Positions 1 to 7,450 of a stretch of DNA of 64,000 nucleotides are shown here, piece after piece. Location: positions 1-64,000 of the forward strand of contig CASDOP010000008.1 of the NCBI GenBank assembly GCA_949282385.1. The letters are read 5' to 3'. The stretch is from an uncultured Clostridia bacterium. GTDB lineage: Bacteria; Bacillota; Clostridia; Christensenellales; Borkfalkiaceae. How positions within the stretch are numbered: position 1 is the first letter of the stretch; every line of letters starts with the position of its first letter. The position numbers and the translations under genes are program-made. The notes under the pieces are model-generated. The model was given only the letters and a program-made list of their open reading frames with translations, was not told the origin of the DNA and searched no databases.

Positions 1-92
1 AAGACCCCTTGCAGACTACAAGGTTGATAGGTCGGAGGTGTAAATGCAGCAATGTATTAGCTGACCGATACTAATAGGTCGAGGGCTTGATC
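1..92 (+). rRNA. 23S ribosomal RNA, 3' end (partial)
   Basis: The first about 92 bases match the conserved 3' end of bacterial 23S rRNA: the gene ends in the typical GACCGATACTAATAGGTCGA region followed by GGGCTTGAT. The rest of the gene lies upstream of the window. A 7-bp hairpin (TCTCAAC/GTTGAGA, 91-108) follows at once and may be part of the processing region. The 93-320 spacer to 5S holds no tRNA cloverleaf that I can see. The exact 3' end is approximate. Confidence 0.95.
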
Positions 93-320
93 TCAACAAT
101 AGTTGAGAAACAGATTGAATTTTACGAATCCTAAACAAAAAGAGATACAGCTACAATTTTAACGAGCGTACAAACCTTTTTCTTTGATTTATTTCAAGGC
201 TATGCAGTTGTCAGTCTTCGCAGGAAAAAGTGAAGATTGAAAATGCTTTAAAGGCGAAGGAAATTTTGTCTTGCAAGCAAAAATCAAGTTTATATCGGCT
301 TTGAGCCGTTATAATATCAT

Positions 321-437
<117 letters not shown>

Positions 438-445
438 TTCAAATT

Positions 446-478
446 AAAGTGTCAACCAGTTGGGTGGCACTTTTTTTT
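446..478 (+). terminator. rRNA operon terminator
   Basis: Stem AGTGTCAACC/GGGTGGCACT (448-457 with 462-471), containing one G-U pair and one mismatch, is followed by eight T. It lies 10 bases after the 5S end. Confidence 0.9.
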
Positions 479-515
479 ACTTTAATCGCTCAACTGCGGA
501 TATGTAAAATTTGTT

Positions 516-556
516 TATAAAATAAAAGGAGCGATTTTCGCCCCTTTTATTTTATA
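516..556 (-). terminator. Long A/T-rich hairpin, terminator of the lipoprotein gene
   Basis: A near-perfect 18-bp stem runs from 516 to 556: TATAAAATAAAAGG pairs with its complement, then one A/C mismatch and a GCG/CGC top. On the minus strand it lies 33 bases after the stop of the lipoprotein gene and ends in a T-rich arm. It could also act as a second stop for rRNA read-through. Confidence 0.7.
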
Positions 557-588
557 AAATCATAATATTTTAACTATTGTGTTATAAA

Positions 589-1836
589 TCAAGAAGTTAT
601 ATCATTTTGTGCTAAATCTTGGTTTTGTAAAATGTTGTTTGAATATGAATTTGTTTTATAATCACCACTCATATTATAATATTTATTATTTTCTAAATTA
701 TCAATTAATGTTTCATCATTATTATTTGCTTTATTTTCTTTAATTCTTACAGTAAACTCTGTGTATCCTTTGTCTGTAAGATTTAATATTATTATTCTAC
801 GTGCAGTACCTTCTAAATTAGCATCTACTGTACTTCCATTATCCTTAATAAAACTTATAGTGTTATTATCAACGGGGGAAATAATTCCGTCGTCAGCAAG
901 TTTTTCATTTATAGCGTCGCGCAGTTCGCTTCTCGCTTCCTGAATTGTCGGATTGTAATTAAAACCATATTCGGTTATATATTTTGCACCAAAAAATTCA
1001 TTTGTATCAAATGCACTTTCTATTGCTTCTGTATTTTTTACAACTAAATCTTGAATATTAAGTTCTGTTATTGGAGCTACATTTTTTACATAATAGGTTC
1101 TTGAAGTTTCAGAGTTGTTATAGAAGAAAAACATTCTTATTGTTTCTATATTCCCTTGTCCGTCATCTGTTATTTCCCATTTTGCATCGTCAACATTGTT
1201 TAAATCATAGTTTCTAATTGTTTTACTTACCATATTTTCATATAGGTAGTCGTTTAATGTGTCGGAAACTATAGATTGCCAGTATTGCGCCCGTGAAAGT
1301 TCAAGCTCGGTAGCCGTTTGTTCGTTCGGGAACAGTTCTGCTACGGTCTGGGGCGGATAATCTTTTATCGGGTCCTCAGGTTCTGGGCTGGGAATAATTT
1401 CTTCACTCTCATTGCCGTCACTATCGGTATTGTTGCCCTGCTCGTTGTCGGTATTATTATCCTGCTCGTTATCAGTGCCATTGCCCTGATTGTTTTCGGT
1501 GTCATTTCCTTGGTCTATGTCTGTATTATTGCCCTGGTCATTATCCGCTGTGTCGTCCTGGTCGGGGTCGGTGATAGCGCCATTACCATTGTCCGGGTCG
1601 GGAATATTGCCATCATCAGGGTCGGACGTGTCGCTGTTGTCAGGGTCAGAGGGCTGAGATCCGCCGTTTTCGGGATTATAAATTCCGCCTTGAGGAGGCG
1701 TGCTATTATCCGTAAAGCAACCAAAAAATGATGTTGCGCTGCAGAATGCGACGGTGAGAGAAATTATCGCAATGCATAATTTTTTAAAAGTTCTTTTGCC
1801 GCCCGATTTTTTAAAACTGCTATTTTTTTCTTCCAT
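589..1836 (-). CDS. Secreted lipoprotein with Asp/Asn/Gly-rich repeat linker
   Basis: 415 residues. The N-terminus is a lipoprotein signal: a charged stretch, a hydrophobic core (about residues 20-37) and a lipobox ending SFFGC at Cys40, so the mature protein should be anchored in the membrane outer face. Residues about 50-150 are low-complexity: DPDN-type units, then 8-residue units of the form DNEQGNNT. The C-terminal about 265 residues are an ordinary mixed alpha/beta region with no family I recognise. The ATG is set by AAGGAG 7 bases upstream. The gene has its own promoter (1856-1883) and terminator. The linker probably holds the C-terminal domain away from the cell wall; this is inference. 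Confidence 0.75.
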   Translation of the reverse strand: MEEKNSSFKKSGGKRTFKKLCIAIISLTVAFCSATSFFGCFTDNSTPPQGGIYNPENGGSQPSDPDNSDTSDPDDGNIPDPDNGNGAITDPDQDDTADNDQGNNTDIDQGNDTENNQGNGTDNEQDNNTDNEQGNNTDSDGNESEEIIPSPEPEDPIKDYPPQTVAELFPNEQTATELELSRAQYWQSIVSDTLNDYLYENMVSKTIRNYDLNNVDDAKWEITDDGQGNIETIRMFFFYNNSETSRTYYVKNVAPITELNIQDLVVKNTEAIESAFDTNEFFGAKYITEYGFNYNPTIQEARSELRDAINEKLADDGIISPVDNNTISFIKDNGSTVDANLEGTARRIIILNLTDKGYTEFTVRIKENKANNNDETLIDNLENNKYYNMSGDYKTNSYSNNILQNQDLAQNDITS

Positions 1837-1855
1837 ATTAATTCTCCTTATTTTT

Positions 1856-1883
1856 ATTATAACATTTTTGTCGGAAAAAGCAA
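1856..1883 (-). promoter_or_regulatory. Promoter of lipoprotein gene
   Basis: On the minus strand TTGCTT (1878-1883) and TATAAT (1856-1861) are separated by 16 bp; the ATG at 1836 follows after a short leader with AAGGAG. Confidence 0.7.
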
Positions 1884-2054
1884 TAGGTTTATAAAACTCA
1901 TTTGGCTTGCAATTAGTCGAAATTAGCCTTAAAAGTCAAAAATTTTAAATTTATTTATCTTAATCCTGTTTTGCATTGCTAAAAACTTAAATTTTTTCGG
2001 ACAAAATAATATGCTCATATTTGAATGTGTGCAAATTAATTTTAAAATCGAGTA

Positions 2055-2093
2055 TTGACACAACACTCTTATTGTGATACAATCTCAATAAGA
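2055..2093 (+). promoter_or_regulatory. Promoter with nested palindromic operator, rubredoxin operon
   Basis: TTGACA (2055-2060), 17 bp, TACAAT (2078-2083). Two inverted repeats overlap the -10 box: ATTGT-GAT-ACAAT (2071-2083), and an outer pair TCTTATTG (2067-2074) with CAATAAGA (2086-2093). A dimeric repressor bound here would block RNA polymerase. Given the genes downstream, a redox or peroxide sensor such as PerR or Rex is plausible, but the site matches neither consensus closely. Confidence 0.7.
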
Positions 2094-2130
2094 ACAGGCG
2101 GAAAACCTGCCTGACAAAGGGGGATAAGTT

Positions 2131-2841
2131 ATGAAATACGTGTGCCGTATATGCGGATACATATACGACGAAGAGAAGATGGGCAAAAAGTTTTCCGAAT
2201 TGCCCGACGACTGGGAGTGCCCGATTTGCGGCGCGTCCAAGTCGCAGTTCGAAAAAGTTGAACCACAGGAAGAAAAGGAAGCCAGCTCTTCAGCCGCAAC
2301 AAAGACACCGTCAACAAAAAGCGGAGAGGAAAATTTTAATTCGCCAAAGAATGTGACGTCAAAATTGGAAAAAAAGAGCGACGAAGTAAAGCTGTCAGTA
2401 GGTCAGCTTGCCGCGCTGTGTTCCAACCTTGCGAGGGGTTGCGAAAAGCAGTATAAGGACGAGGCGGCGCAGCTCTTTACCAGACTTGCCGAGTATTTTA
2501 CTTCCGTAGCGCCCGCGGTAAATGACGCGAGCGTGGAAAAACTTTCCGCCATGCTTGAAAGCGACGCGGAGAATTATGCTCATGTGCGCAGCGTTGCAGA
2601 CGAGAATTCGGACAGAGGCGCGGCGAGAGTTTGCGTCTGGGGCGAAAAAGTGACGAGAATGCTTTCAACGCTTGTCGGAAGGTACTTGAAAGAGGGTGAA
2701 AAAATGCTTGCTGACACACAAATCTGGGTTTGCAGCGTGTGCGGGTTCACCTACATAGGCGACAATCCGCCCGAACTTTGCCCTGTATGCAAAGTTCCGT
2801 CGTGGAAATTCGATAAAATCGAGGGGAGGGCGAAAAAATGA
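2131..2841 (+). CDS. Double-rubredoxin helical protein (rubredoxin/rubrerythrin-like)
   Basis: 236 residues. The N-terminus is a rubredoxin domain: CRICGYIYD at about residues 5-13 and CPICGA near 30, a CxxC pair that binds one iron. A charged linker (about 46-85) leads to a helical domain (about 85-195). The C-terminus is a second, rubrerythrin-type CxxC module ([10 protein letters not shown] and LCPVCKVP). The helical part resembles rubrerythrin-related proteins, but I cannot assign the full set of diiron carboxylates. Probable role: electron carrier in peroxide or oxygen detoxification. It overlaps the next gene by 4 bases (ATGA), so the two are co-translated. Confidence 0.8.
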   Translation: MKYVCRICGYIYDEEKMGKKFSELPDDWECPICGASKSQFEKVEPQEEKEASSSAATKTPSTKSGEENFNSPKNVTSKLEKKSDEVKLSVGQLAALCSNLARGCEKQYKDEAAQLFTRLAEYFTSVAPAVNDASVEKLSAMLESDAENYAHVRSVADENSDRGAARVCVWGEKVTRMLSTLVGRYLKEGEKMLADTQIWVCSVCGFTYIGDNPPELCPVCKVPSWKFDKIEGRAKK

Positions 2842-3326
2842 GAAAAATTGCCGTAAGAAATCTTCGTTTATGCACAAAAGATTGTCTTTGTCTTTATGTC
2901 TGCCCGACGGGCGCGACCGACACGGAGAACAGCATAATAGATGTTACTAAATGTATAGGTTGCGGCGACTGTGCCGATGCCTGCCCGAGCAAAGCTATAA
3001 GCATGGTGCCGCAGGAGTATCCTCCCCAGCAAAAGAAGGATAAAAAAGTTATCGCTTCTCTCAACCGAATGGCTCAGAGCAAAGCCGACGGCGAAAATAT
3101 GGCTCGTGCGCTTGCAGAAAGCGCTCAACAAGACGGACTTTACCGCCTTATGCGCGCTGTGGAAAAAGCTGAAAGGCTGATTGCCGAAGATTTGATGCGC
3201 GAGGCAGGATATATGTTGCCTCAAAGCCAGAATGCGCGGGACGTTGTAAAAAATTTTATCGATAACCCGCCGGAGGGTATGCCCGAAGGCGTTGCGGATA
3301 AACTTTATAACCTGATTTTAAGATAA
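2838..3326 (+). CDS. 4Fe-4S ferredoxin-like protein
   Basis: 162 residues. Cysteines in [12 protein letters not shown] (about residues 12-23) and [12 protein letters not shown] (about 39-50) form two 4Fe-4S cluster motifs. The first motif has CxxxCxCxxxCP spacing, unusual for a bacterial ferredoxin. About 100 residues without cysteine follow, mostly helical, of unknown function. Translation is coupled to the rubredoxin-like gene by a 4-base overlap, so both probably belong to one electron-transfer chain. A strong terminator follows. Confidence 0.8.
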   Translation: MRKIAVRNLRLCTKDCLCLYVCPTGATDTENSIIDVTKCIGCGDCADACPSKAISMVPQEYPPQQKKDKKVIASLNRMAQSKADGENMARALAESAQQDGLYRLMRAVEKAERLIAEDLMREAGYMLPQSQNARDVVKNFIDNPPEGMPEGVADKLYNLILR

Positions 3327-3331
3327 TTTTA

Positions 3332-3373
3332 GCGGCGGCGCGGAATTAATTCCGCGCCGCCGCCCTATTTTTT
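3332..3373 (+). terminator. Terminator of the rubredoxin-ferredoxin operon
   Basis: Perfect 16-bp palindromic stem (3332-3347 with 3348-3363), GC-rich, followed by CCTATTTTTTT. It also separates this operon from the convergent XRE gene. Confidence 0.9.
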
Positions 3374-3388
3374 TATACTTTCTTTATT

Positions 3389-3601
3389 TCAGATGTCGCT
3401 TTTGCCGCAAAGATAATCAATGCTTACGCCGAAATATTCAGCCAGCCGCCAGCATTCGAGTATGCTGGGAATAATTATGCCCTGTTCCCAACGCGATAAA
3501 TTTGCCTGGCTCGTTCCGATTTCCTTCGCAAGTTGCCTCTGCGACATATGTGCATCGTTGCGCAATTCTGCAATTCTGTTGCCGTTAAAATTCAGATCCA
3601 T
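3389..3601 (-). CDS. Small XRE-family helix-turn-helix repressor
   Basis: 70 residues. Almost the whole protein is one HTH_3/Cro-C1 domain: MSQRQLAKEIGTSQANLSRW is the helix-turn-helix, followed by the family's LAEYFGVSIDYLCG. A start at 3601 begins directly at the domain; an in-frame ATG at 3616 and longer extensions are possible but would add nothing family-like. Neither start has a good ribosome site. It is divergent from the zinc-ribbon locus, and the region between contains a palindrome at the promoter, so it probably represses that locus and itself. Confidence 0.8.
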   Translation of the reverse strand: MDLNFNGNRIAELRNDAHMSQRQLAKEIGTSQANLSRWEQGIIIPSILECWRLAEYFGVSIDYLCGKSDI

Positions 3602-3633
3602 AAAAATATTATACATTTTTGTATTGTTATTGG

Positions 3634-3662
3634 TTGACATATACAAATATGTATCATATAAT
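3634..3662 (+). promoter_or_regulatory. Promoter of zinc-ribbon locus, with operator-like palindrome
   Basis: Perfect TTGACA (3634-3639), 17 bp, perfect TATAAT (3657-3662). The spacer contains the inverted repeat ATAC-AAATAT-GTAT (3641-3654), a likely binding site for the divergent XRE protein. The -35/-10 match is among the best in the window. Confidence 0.75.
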
Positions 3663-3717
3663 TGAAACAGGTCGGCAGAGAATACAATTTTTGCGTAGCC
3701 GAAGCAAAGGAGAAAAA

Positions 3718-4041
3718 ATGAAATACTGTTCAGAATGCGGCAAAGAGGTAAACGACAATGCATATGTGTGTCCGTCGTGCTGATGCAAACTTCCCGGCAA
3801 AGAAGAAAAGTCTGCGTCAACGATAAGCATAATAGGTTTAATACTTTCGATATGTTTGCCCTTGATAGGTCTTATCGTCAGCATAATAGCTTATTCTTCG
3901 GCAAAGAAAGAATAAAACGCAAAGAGCAAAACCTTTGCCAAGGCTGGTATAATCGTGGCTGTGTGCATTATTTGTTTTGCGTTAATTATTATAATAGGTT
4001 CCGTATCCTGCGCGCTGGCGGCAGCAAGCACGGTTTACTGA
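3718..4041 (+). pseudogene. Zinc-ribbon two-TM membrane protein gene with two in-frame stops
   Basis: Reading from the ATG at 3718 (after AAGGAG) gives a zinc-ribbon start, MKYCSECGKEV...VCPSC, then TGA at 3781-3783, then CKLPGKEEKS and a hydrophobic segment, then TAA at 3913-3915, then a second hydrophobic segment ending ASTVY and a final TGA at 4039-4041. The frame is kept throughout, and all parts fit the common zinc-ribbon plus two transmembrane helix proteins of Clostridia. The TGA stands exactly where the ribbon would have Gly (CPSCG; one change from GGA). Most likely a recent pseudogene; suppression of the stops cannot be excluded. The promoter is intact. Confidence 0.8.
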
Positions 4042-4104
4042 TTTTTATTGGTTTTTTGCATAATCAGGCTTTTAATGCGCAAATTATCTTTACGGAGGTT
4101 ATTT

Positions 4105-4251
4105 ATGAAGCTTAATTGCGGAGATACCTGCCCCAGAACGGGCAAATATAACGTAGTGGACGAAAAGGGCAACGTGCTCAACAACGTTTACGTTAAGGAA
4201 GGCGAAACCATGCCTCCCACGCAGTATTCGGGTTGCCACTACGAAATCTGA
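4105..4251 (+). CDS. YjzC-like 48-residue peptide
   Basis: 48 residues, start ATG at 4105 with GGAGG 6 bases upstream. The pattern CPRTGKYNVVDEKGN followed by KEGETMPPT resembles the small YjzC family of Bacillota (PRTG, a 'V-D-x-x-G-N' turn, then 'KGE-x-PPT'). Family function is unknown. Three cysteines (residues 5, 9 and 44) could bind a metal. It ends just before a strong terminator and is probably transcribed with, or just after, the zinc-ribbon locus. Confidence 0.8.
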   Translation: MKLNCGDTCPRTGKYNVVDEKGNVLNNVYVKEGETMPPTQYSGCHYEI

Positions 4252-4267
4252 CCATAAATAATAAAAA

Positions 4268-4302
4268 CGGAGCGCGGAAATTTTTCCGCGCTCCGCTTTT
4301 TA
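4268..4302 (+). terminator. Terminator after YjzC-like gene
   Basis: CGGAGCGCGG (4268-4277) pairs with CCGCGCTCCG (4286-4295), followed by a T run. Confidence 0.9.
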
Positions 4303-4410
4303 TGCTCGGTTGCATATATGTAAACATATCCTTGCGTAAATATATTATCATGCTGTCAGAAAAATTATATTTTGAGCTGTTTTGCTTAAACGGATTGCGC
4401 ACGTCGGGTC

Positions 4411-4439
4411 TTGACTATAAAAAAAGTGTATGGTATAAT
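4411..4439 (+). promoter_or_regulatory. Promoter giving a predicted leaderless DUF89 mRNA
   Basis: TTGACT (4411-4416), 17 bp, TATAAT (4434-4439). Exactly six bases separate the -10 box from the ATG at 4446, so the expected +1 is the A of the start codon. No Shine-Dalgarno sequence is present. Confidence 0.8.
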
Positions 4440-4445
4440 TTGCAT

Positions 4446-5330
4446 ATGCAACTGGATAATGAATGCAGGCAGTGCCTGTACGAAAGTCAACTTAAAAAAG
4501 TTATCAGAATGCACGGCGAAAACGCCACGACCGAACTTTTCAGGCGGGATGTGCGCGCGCTGTGCGACGCCGCGCCCGAGACTTCGTGCGCGCCCCTTCT
4601 TATGCGCGACATCGACGGCATATATCGTTCAATTTTCGGCAAGGGAATAGATTATTCGGAGGAAAAAAATCTCTTCAATACCGCCCTGCTCGCAATCGAG
4701 GATAAAATTTTAAACAAAATACTCGAAAGCGAAGAGCCGCTCAAAGAGGCGATAAAGTACGCCATGGCGGCAAACTACATAGATTTCGCCCGTCTTTCCG
4801 ACCTGAACGAGGACAGTATAAAGGAAGTGATTTCCGCGGCGGAAAGGACGGTTGTTGACGAGGAAGTCTATGCCCTTCTCAAAGAAAAAATTATGAAGGC
4901 TAAGACGCTCTGTTACCTCCATGACAATTGCGGCGAAATAGTGTTGGACAAAATTTTTATCCGCACGGCAAAAATGCTGAACCCTCGCCTCAACTGCGTT
5001 TCCGTAGTGCGCGGCGGAGAAATTATCAACGACGCAACTAAGAGGGACGCGGAACAGGTGGGACTGGGCAAATTTTCTTTCGTTATCGAAAACGGCGCGG
5101 CGATACCCGGAACGTACCTCAAAGAGTGCAATCTGCTCACTTCGGCATTCATCCGCAACAGCGACGCAGTAATTGCCAAAGGACTGGGAAATCTGGAAAC
5201 GCTTTATGGCACGGGCAATAAAATATTTTACATGTTCATGTGCAAATGCAGCCATATAGCGCGCAGATTTTCCAAAAATCTGTGGGAAACGGCGCTCGTA
5301 ACCGACGCGGCGGAAGTTTCGGAGGAATGA
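4446..5330 (+). CDS. DUF89 (ARMT1-like) metal-dependent phosphatase
   Basis: 294 residues. N-terminal CRQCLY is the CxxC found in the bacterial branch of DUF89. The core motifs are visible: HDNCGEIVLDK (Asp-Asn metal ligands), VVRGGEIINDAT, and AKGLGNLETL. DUF89 proteins are damage-control phosphatases acting on sugar-phosphate or phosphometabolite by-products with Mn or Ni; the substrate here is unknown. The frame is open further upstream to 4233, but that stretch contains the terminator and the promoter, so the start is 4446. It is predicted to be translated from a leaderless mRNA. Confidence 0.85.
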   Translation: MQLDNECRQCLYESQLKKVIRMHGENATTELFRRDVRALCDAAPETSCAPLLMRDIDGIYRSIFGKGIDYSEEKNLFNTALLAIEDKILNKILESEEPLKEAIKYAMAANYIDFARLSDLNEDSIKEVISAAERTVVDEEVYALLKEKIMKAKTLCYLHDNCGEIVLDKIFIRTAKMLNPRLNCVSVVRGGEIINDATKRDAEQVGLGKFSFVIENGAAIPGTYLKECNLLTSAFIRNSDAVIAKGLGNLETLYGTGNKIFYMFMCKCSHIARRFSKNLWETALVTDAAEVSEE

Positions 5331-5386
5331 CGGAAAATATAACAAGGCAACGGACGGCGTAACGCAAAATCGCCGAGGGGGACAAT

Positions 5387-6142
5387 ATGGAAGACAACGA
5401 AGAATATTCCTATAAGGGATATTCTGCGGAAACCGAAGCGCGCCTCAGACGCGCGGAAGGCATTTCTACCGTAACGGGAGACGAAGAGGAGTATTCTTTT
5501 TCCGGCTTTAAAGGTTACGAAGAAACCGCCGCCGCTGAAGAGCACACGGGCGGCGACTTTCTGATTGAAGAATTTTCCGCGGAGACAAACGCATATAAAC
5601 TTTCCAAAGCGATAAAAATTTCGGAAAAGACGCTCAGATACATACTTTGTTCCGTATATTTTATCGTAGGGTTGGTCTGTCTTGCGCATTCCAACCATTT
5701 AAAAATTGCGTTCCCCTACATAGTCGGCGGATTTATGATTGCGATAGGTCTGGGACTGTTCATATATGCAGTTAAGACAAAGGAGTACGTTCATACTCAT
5801 TCTAACAATACGGCTTCTTCGCTCGTAATGATTGCGCTGGGTATTCTTATTTGCGTGGAATATAAATCTGCGTTCACGATTATATCGGTTGCGTGGGGTT
5901 TTTTAGGGCTTATCGAGGCGGCGCACGCTTTCAATCACGCTTTCAGCCGCATAGCCCGTTCGGGACGGTGTATTTATTATATAGGTAAGGGCATAGGCGA
6001 ACTCGTTCTTGCTTTTCTTCTTTTGTATGAGCCAAGCAACGACCACCATATACCTTTGCATATCATGATATTCGGACTACAGCTGATTTTCGACGCGATA
6101 ACGACGTTCCCGCCCGTAAAAGATTATTTAAGCAGGAAATGA
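5387..6142 (+). CDS. DUF308/HdeD-like membrane protein with acidic N-terminus
   Basis: 251 residues. The first about 80 residues are hydrophilic and acidic (many E, Y and G; two similar GYSAETEA and GFKGYEET stretches) and should be cytoplasmic. About six transmembrane helices follow (roughly 88-105, 110-127, 143-158, 160-178, 200-215, 222-240), arranged like DUF308/HdeD proteins. Function unknown; HdeD of E. coli is linked to acid resistance, but the similarity is only architectural. The start at 5387 follows GAGGGGGAC. It ends one base before the next start, suggesting coupled expression. Confidence 0.7.
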   Translation: MEDNEEYSYKGYSAETEARLRRAEGISTVTGDEEEYSFSGFKGYEETAAAEEHTGGDFLIEEFSAETNAYKLSKAIKISEKTLRYILCSVYFIVGLVCLAHSNHLKIAFPYIVGGFMIAIGLGLFIYAVKTKEYVHTHSNNTASSLVMIALGILICVEYKSAFTIISVAWGFLGLIEAAHAFNHAFSRIARSGRCIYYIGKGIGELVLAFLLLYEPSNDHHIPLHIMIFGLQLIFDAITTFPPVKDYLSRK

Positions 6143-6143
6143 C

Positions 6144-6350
6144 ATGAAATTTACACAACTCGATCTTATGCGCCTCGCGCAGGCGACGGACGGCGAATTC
6201 GACGCCGCCGATTATACGCCCGAAGAACTTGAAGAGCTTTTCGGCGAGCTGGATGAAAGCCCGTCCGTGGAAGAAATGCGCAGAAGGTACTTTGAATTTT
6301 ACGACGACATAAAGGACAGAACTCTGCCCAAACATAAATGGAGCGACTAA
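6144..6350 (+). CDS. Small acidic protein
   Basis: 68 residues, very acidic (runs such as YTPEELEELFGELDE), ending in RTLPKHKWSD. No family recognised. Its start lies one base after the stop of the membrane protein and has AGGA about 9 bases upstream, so it is very likely translated with it. Codon use matches its neighbours. It is followed by an inverted repeat (about 6361-6383) and the shared terminator. Confidence 0.65.
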   Translation: MKFTQLDLMRLAQATDGEFDAADYTPEELEELFGELDESPSVEEMRRRYFEFYDDIKDRTLPKHKWSD

Positions 6351-6445
6351 TTTTAAACGCCCGTCCGCATTCTGCCGACGGGCGAAATTAATGTTCAAAG
6401 ACATGCGCAAATACGCGGTAAGTGCGGGAATATTATGCGTTGAAT

Positions 6446-6480
6446 AAAAAAACCGCGCATTTTCTGCGCGGTTTTTTTTT
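6446..6480. terminator. Bidirectional terminator
   Basis: AACCGCGCA (6451-6459) pairs with TGCGCGGTT (6465-6473), with a run of A before and T after, so it can stop transcription on both strands. It serves the small acidic gene on + and the DeoR gene on -, whose stop codon is embedded at its edge. Confidence 0.85.
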
Positions 6481-7238
6481 TACATTACGACTATGTTGTG
6501 GTCTTCGAAAATCTGTTTGTATTCCTTGGGGAACGTATCGTCGGTGATGAGAACGTTTATGTCCTCGATGTGCGCGAAAGTGTAGGGGTTGATTTTTCCT
6601 ATCTTTGAGCTGTCGAGCATCATATAAACGTGTCTTGCCTTTTTGAAAACCTGCTTAAGTAGGTCGCTTTCGATCTGGCTGTTGCAGCTGAACCCGTTTT
6701 CAGGAGTAAAAGCCGTTGCCGAAACGACGGCGATTTCGAAATTGGTGAGCGAAAAATATTCCTTGGCCGCGGGCGAAGCGGTGGAAAGGTTATCTTTCAT
6801 CAGCTGACCGCCGACAACGGTAATGTTGATGTTCTTTTTCTGCGCAAGTTCCATAGCTACGGCTATGCCGTTGGTGAAAACGTTGCACTTTATGTCGGGC
6901 ATCTCTTTGGAAAGATACATCGCAGTCGTGCCGCCGTCAAGGAAAATCGAAATGCCCTCGTCGATAAGAGTTGCGGCTTTCTGGGCAATAACAATTTTCG
7001 CATCCGTGTTAATGGTCGTCTTTTTTGTGTACGCTTCGCCTGAAACCTTCTGAACTTCTTTTACGGACATTGCGCCTCCGCGGATGCGGATAATTCTTCC
7101 GTCTTCTTCAAGCTGGAAAAGGTCGCGGCGAAGAGTCATCTGGGAAACGTTGGGAAAAACTTCTTCAAGTTGTTCGAGCGTCATCTTGCCGCGTTTGTCC
7201 AAAATGTCGGCAATTTCTTCAATTCTTTCCCTTTTCAT
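6480..7238 (-). CDS. DeoR/GlpR-family transcriptional repressor
   Basis: 252 residues. The N-terminal winged helix-turn-helix (about 1-57) has the family signature VSQMTLRRDLFQLEEDGRI. The C-terminal DeoRC domain (about 75-235) has IFLDGGTTAMYLSKEM and the FTNGI, VVGGQL and SATAF motifs that bind a phosphorylated sugar. Members sense sugar phosphates and repress sugar or nucleoside catabolism. No carbohydrate genes are adjacent, so its targets are elsewhere; the divergent gene is ktrB, with about 200 bp between. ATG at 7238 follows GAGGAGAG. A perfect 17-bp-spaced promoter drives it. Confidence 0.9.
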   Translation of the reverse strand: MKRERIEEIADILDKRGKMTLEQLEEVFPNVSQMTLRRDLFQLEEDGRIIRIRGGAMSVKEVQKVSGEAYTKKTTINTDAKIVIAQKAATLIDEGISIFLDGGTTAMYLSKEMPDIKCNVFTNGIAVAMELAQKKNINITVVGGQLMKDNLSTASPAAKEYFSLTNFEIAVVSATAFTPENGFSCNSQIESDLLKQVFKKARHVYMMLDSSKIGKINPYTFAHIEDINVLITDDTFPKEYKQIFEDHNIVVM

Positions 7239-7287
7239 GCAAACTCTCCTCTGTGAATAATTAACATAAATATTTTACGTTAAAATT

Positions 7288-7316
7288 ATTATAATATTTA
7301 TTGAACGCGAAGTCAA
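7288..7316 (-). promoter_or_regulatory. Promoter of DeoR-family gene
   Basis: On the minus strand TTGACT (7311-7316), 17 bp, TATAAT (7288-7293). Confidence 0.85.
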
Positions 7317-7415
7317 GGAAAATAAGCAATCTTTTAACAAAATTATCCATTTCAATGTTAAAAATTTTCAAATAAAATTGTAAATTCTTTTCGCCGCGAA
7401 ATACAGCCATAATTA

Positions 7416-7444
7416 TTGATTTTTGCGCGCTTTTAAGGTATAAT
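7416..7444 (+). promoter_or_regulatory. Promoter giving a predicted leaderless ktrB mRNA
   Basis: TTGATT (7416-7421), 17 bp, TATAAT (7439-7444). The ATG at 7451 begins exactly six bases after the -10 box, at the expected +1. No ribosome binding site is present. Confidence 0.8.
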
Positions 7445-7450
7445 ATGGTT

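Noticed and set aside
93..320. tRNA gene in the 23S-5S spacer
   Set aside because: No cloverleaf or T-loop GTTCRA motif in a tRNA-like setting was found; only small hairpins.
1318..1731. 137-codon plus-strand frame rich in Val and Ile, seemingly a membrane protein
   Set aside because: It is the antisense shadow of the repeat-rich lipoprotein; repeated DPDN/DNEQ codons produce hydrophobic codons on the other strand. No ribosome site or promoter.
3718..3915. UGA read as glycine (genetic code 25) to explain the in-frame TGA at the Gly of the zinc ribbon
   Set aside because: Many intact genes here end in TGA (for example 2841, 8803, 9480), several with overlapping next starts, and a TAA in the same gene would also need reading through.
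4233..4445. Upstream extension of the DUF89 frame
   Set aside because: The extension crosses a terminator and a consensus promoter, and its residues do not resemble DUF89.
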